This document shows positions 60,546 to 64,000 of a stretch of 64,000 bases of DNA, one piece after another; the first letter of the stretch is position 1; each line of letters begins with the position of its first letter. The position numbers and the translations under genes are program-made. The stretch is from contig KV419414.1 of NCBI GenBank assembly GCA_001630475.1, forward strand, positions 187,664 through 251,663. Direction: 5' to 3'. The DNA comes from Sistotremastrum niveocremeum HHB9708 (Eukaryota > Basidiomycota > Agaricomycetes > Sistotremastrales > Sistotremastraceae). The notes under the pieces were generated by a model, which was not told the DNA's origin, did no database searches, and saw nothing but the letters and a program-made list of their open reading frames with translations.

Positions 60546-63500
60546 TCAGACAAGCTTGCAGACAAGAGAATCTAGACGTTCTCGAGAGCTCTCTTGTCCC
60601 CAGAAATGCTCAGCCCGATTATACCAGGCCAAACTCCTCTCGTAATAATCTCTCGCTAAACTGACTTTTTCTTCAAGCGCAGCTACATCACCTAGCTTCA
60701 TCAGGCATTCAGCCACATATCGCCTGATACCTATGTATCGAATCATATCCAGTGCAGCCTGGAAGAGAGCCTTGGAGGTGACCAGATCTCCATATTCCAG
60801 CAAAATATCGCCGAGACCGACCAAGGATTCCATGATCCCGCCTCGGCTACACGCTTTGCGGTGTATTACGCCTGAAAGAACGAAGAAAGTGGTAGCATCT
60901 GCGTATCTCCCCAGCGCGATACCATCGCGTCCAAGTCCTAGCATGGCCCTTGCTTCCCAGATAAGATTTGTCCGATTGTCTAGTCGAGCAAGACGTCTAG
61001 CTTCCGCATGGTGGGTCCACGCGGTGGAATAATTTCCGCGTCGGTACTCCGCTTCTCCGATAGGGATCAAAGCGATTGCTTTCCAATTTCTCCAGTTCAG
61101 ATCTTCGTAGCATCGCAGGCTGACGTGGAATTTCGTCAAAGCCTCCTGTACATCTCCTCTGTCTAAAGCAATCTGACCCAAACTCCGCACCACATTGACG
61201 GTGAAATCAATCGACCCTAATCTCGTCAGGATGCGATAAGCTTTATCGAGACATTCCTTGGCTTCCGTGAGACGGCCCATGTTCTGAAGTACGTCTCCAA
61301 GTAAAAGAAGCTGTAGCCCGTAAGGACCGGAATTCTCTCCTAGAACGGCCAGCTGGATCTCTAATGCCTTTTTGAAATAGGAAGGAGCCAGAACGTAAAG
61401 AAAGCGTTCGGTGTATACTCGTCCCAAATGGGCGTAACAGGCAGCAGTCTCGAGACTGCCATGGGACGCAGTGGTTGATGGAGGGAACTCATGTCTTCGC
61501 GCCATTGACAGAGCGTCAATCATAACGCGTTGTGCCTCGTTCAATCTTCCACTTTCCTGAAGAATGCCAACAAGATAACTCAACGCATCCAGCTGCCTTT
61601 TGAATGATCGAGTTCGAGCATAAACTGCAATTGACCTTTGAAGACAGTCAACTGCAGGGTCCCATTCTGCGAGGCGTCGATGGCAATCTGCCAACATTCC
61701 TAGAGCTCTGGCGACTTTCAGCTCCACCTGCACTGAACTCTCCAGGCCCTCGTATATCGATAACGCATACAGAACTTCTTTCTTGTCTTCACTAGGATGC
61801 TTGGGAAAGACGGAACTCACTCGGTGACAGCGAGCAACCAGACAGTCTGCTTCCAACGTTCGGTTCCCAATTCGTTGTGCCGCACTAATAGCGAGTGGGA
61901 TTAATTGAACTGCAATAGAAGATGCGAAGGTGAAAGACCCCAGATTGACGACGGCTTGTATTGCGGGTTCTGAGGGTTGCTCTGATTTCAAAGCATGTTC
62001 GAGGACGGTGGATATGTTGGCTATGCGAGAGAGGATACGGTTTGCTTTATCGAGGTCTTTCGATGCCTCAGCGGCAGGGGCTGCGGTTGTCAAATCCAGA
62101 TGACAGTTTAAGAGCGGAGAAAATTCTTCCGCGTTGATGGGCAAATGTTCTTGAAGATACTCTCGGATCGGGGATAACAGTCGAAGCCGCGTGGTGAGAG
62201 TCTCCTCGTAAATAATTGCCACTTGACGAAGAGCAGTTATGGCTGCGAATATGCCCTTTCTGTCGCGCGCCATTTTATTTAACTCTGACGCTGAAACACC
62301 GTCCGGTAAGCAGGACAGGATCTTCAGGATGAGTGATGCATTGGGATGCGCGGAGAGTCGCTCTGAGTTAAGCGAGACTTGAATGGAGACGTCCAGACTG
62401 GAAAGTCGAGAGTAAAATCCTCGATTGAGCATCGACGTTTTCTCAGCTTTCCATATTCGCAGTAGCTCTGCGCAGCTGTATTGCTGTGCAAGGTTCGCCA
62501 TGAGTGCGACTGCCAAAGGAACATTGTCAAGGACGTCCAGCAAAGTTGAGAGGTCTTCGTCGTCCCATGGAACGTCGGAGATGGCCACGAATGTCCGTCG
62601 AGCTGCATCTGAGTCCAGACTCTGCAGCGGTGGCAGAAAGGGACGATGCCACTTAACTCCGAGGGGTCGCTCTGCACCGCGCATCGTCACAATGACTGAC
62701 ACATGTGTCATCGAGACCAGCCTGGCCAAAAAACTCTCAATCTCGACTCTAGTTGCGTTGGGTTCCCATGGACTCTCGAAATTATCGAGGACCAAGAGCT
62801 TAGGACCACGGACCGATGAAAATGCTTCGCTCAGCTCTGCGATGGTCCGAGTCGGAGCTGTGAGCTCTAAAGTCTTTTGAATTTTACTCAAAAGCATTTC
62901 TCGATTCGTTATTTTGTCACAGGAGACAAAGAATCGATTGCCCCCGAAGCGTTGAACGATGTCGGGATGATGAAGAATGGCAATTGCTACTGTCGTCTTT
63001 CCGATGCCACCCATTCCTAGGATGGCAATGGAAGATTGTTCAGAGTCTGTCAGCTGTTCCACAGCTGACTCCACAAATGAAAGACGACCAAAGAAAATAT
63101 GGGGAGGGGGAGGAAGCGAGAAACTAAAGAATGATTAGCTGTGTATAATTATCTACACAAGTGAGCTGACCAGTCAAAGGCGTTCCTAACGATCTGTGAT
63201 ATCCAAGTCTCAACTGAAGTTCGTAGGAAATCTGTGAGAATTTACCGTTGATTGCTCGCCAACATTATCCCCTATCAATGTCTGCTGCTCCTCATAAGCA
63301 TGCGATATTGCTTGTGCCAATGCATCTTCTCGTTGGCAAACGTTCCGAGTCAATCTTGACGAGAGGCGTATATTAGCGACTTTGGCAGTCAACTTGACGA
63401 CGTAGCACCGTTTAGTTTCAATACAACATAAAGAGAATTATTCACACACCGAGAAAACATCAATGGAGCGTTCAAAATCTTCCTCAAAATTCCTGAGCTC

Positions 63501-64000
63501 TGCATCGTCGCTCGAGGCACGAAGAAACTTCGAAACTGGCCCTCTTCCAGCTCTTTTCTTGAGGTGCGTTGAGATGCTCTCGAGAGCTCTTTGGACGACG
63601 TTCTAGGTATAATATTCCAGCAGTCCAAGAGAGAAACACACCTTAACAACTGACCGACGTTGCGGACTAGTTCTTCTGATACAGCATCTCTGACATCCTC
63701 TAATGCAGTGCATATCGCCCAAGTCGTCTCTGCAACTCTATTGGAGAGAGACTCTGCTGCTTGATCTCGAGCACGAGCATTCTGTAAATATCAAAGTGAC
63801 GATCAATTTCGGTGATATTTTCCGTTAAACCTACTAACAAATGCAGTCTATAGAAGAAAGCTTTAGATATTAGTCGATCGGTGTGCGGGAGAGACGTGAA
63901 CCAACATCATGAATAAGAACTGCAAGACTGGCGATGCCCTGAGGATACGGTAAAGGTGAAGTCGATGCGATTGACTTGAGCCCTTGAAGAACAATCGATG
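60546..64000 (-). CDS. NLR-type receptor: helical N-domain, NB-ARC, TPR (copy 2, start beyond the window)
   Basis: A paralog of the gene at 45779-49250 with the same exon plan: exon 1 up to 63906 (its start lies past 64000), a 9-nt microexon 63847-63839, then 63781-63638, 63602-63450, 63392-63246, 63193-63171 and 63123-60546. The N-domain reads LQGLKSIASTSPLPYPQGIA and SLSNRVAETTWAICTALEDV, then NVVQRALESISTHLKKR. NB-ARC: Walker A GMGGIGKTT, Walker B LLVLDNFESPWEP, sensor MRGAERP, NVPLAVALMANLAQ. The C-terminal half is TPR repeats ending near SRERLDSLVCKLV. Exon 3 must use a weak GTTTCT donor at 63637 and a 35-nt intron to keep frame; with the stronger GTGTGT four bases before, the frame breaks. 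It is either intact with an unusual intron or carries a small lesion there. Confidence 0.78.

Noticed and set aside
1-64000. CRISPR array, bacterial operon or phage features
   Set aside because: The intron-rich gene structure is eukaryotic throughout and no regularly spaced repeats were found.

Overview
The window is nuclear DNA of a filamentous basidiomycete, most likely an Agaricomycete. Genes are broken by many 48-60 nt introns with GT...AG ends and CTGAC/CTAAC-like branch sites. The protein families present (DUF6535 and DUF6533 membrane proteins, NB-ARC/TPR receptors with a helical N-terminal domain, tandem P450s) are typical of mushroom-forming fungi. I cannot name the species.

Layout. 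0.2-1.8 kb: a five-intron gene of unknown function on the minus strand, split by a 300-bp hAT-type MITE with an 8-bp target duplication. 2.4-13.8 kb: three paralogous DUF6535 membrane-protein genes, one minus and two plus; only the middle copy looks whole. 14.1-15.6 kb: an eight-exon zinc alcohol dehydrogenase. 18.05 kb: tRNA-Leu(AAG). 19.9-27.5 kb: four small paralogous genes whose products (89-134 aa) resemble lone double-stranded-RNA-binding domains, with an AIFM2/AMID-like FAD oxidoreductase among them. 28.0-30.0 kb: a 2OG-Fe(II) oxygenase diverging from a gene for a mitochondrially targeted protein. 30.3-37.7 kb: three tandem cytochrome P450 genes. 37.7-41.6 kb: gene-poor. 41.7-45.6 kb: an HMG-box regulator and mitochondrial ribosomal protein uL1. 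45.8-64 kb: two paralogous NLR-type receptors (helical N-domain, NB-ARC, TPR) and two paralogous DUF6533 seven-helix membrane proteins, with a proline/serine-rich unknown between them. The second NLR runs off the right edge.

Housekeeping genes (tRNA, uL1m, ADH, AMID) are interspersed with fast-evolving duplicated families. The DUF6535 trio, the dsRBD-like quartet, the P450 trio and the NLR/DUF6533 pairs make this an accessory-rich, birth-and-death region. The two points I would follow up first are the dsRBD-like cluster, where three of four genes have an intron directly in front of the stop codon, and the NLR pair, which shares a 9-nt microexon. Exon borders were worked out by eye from splice signals, reading frame and comparison between paralogs. 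No database search was possible.
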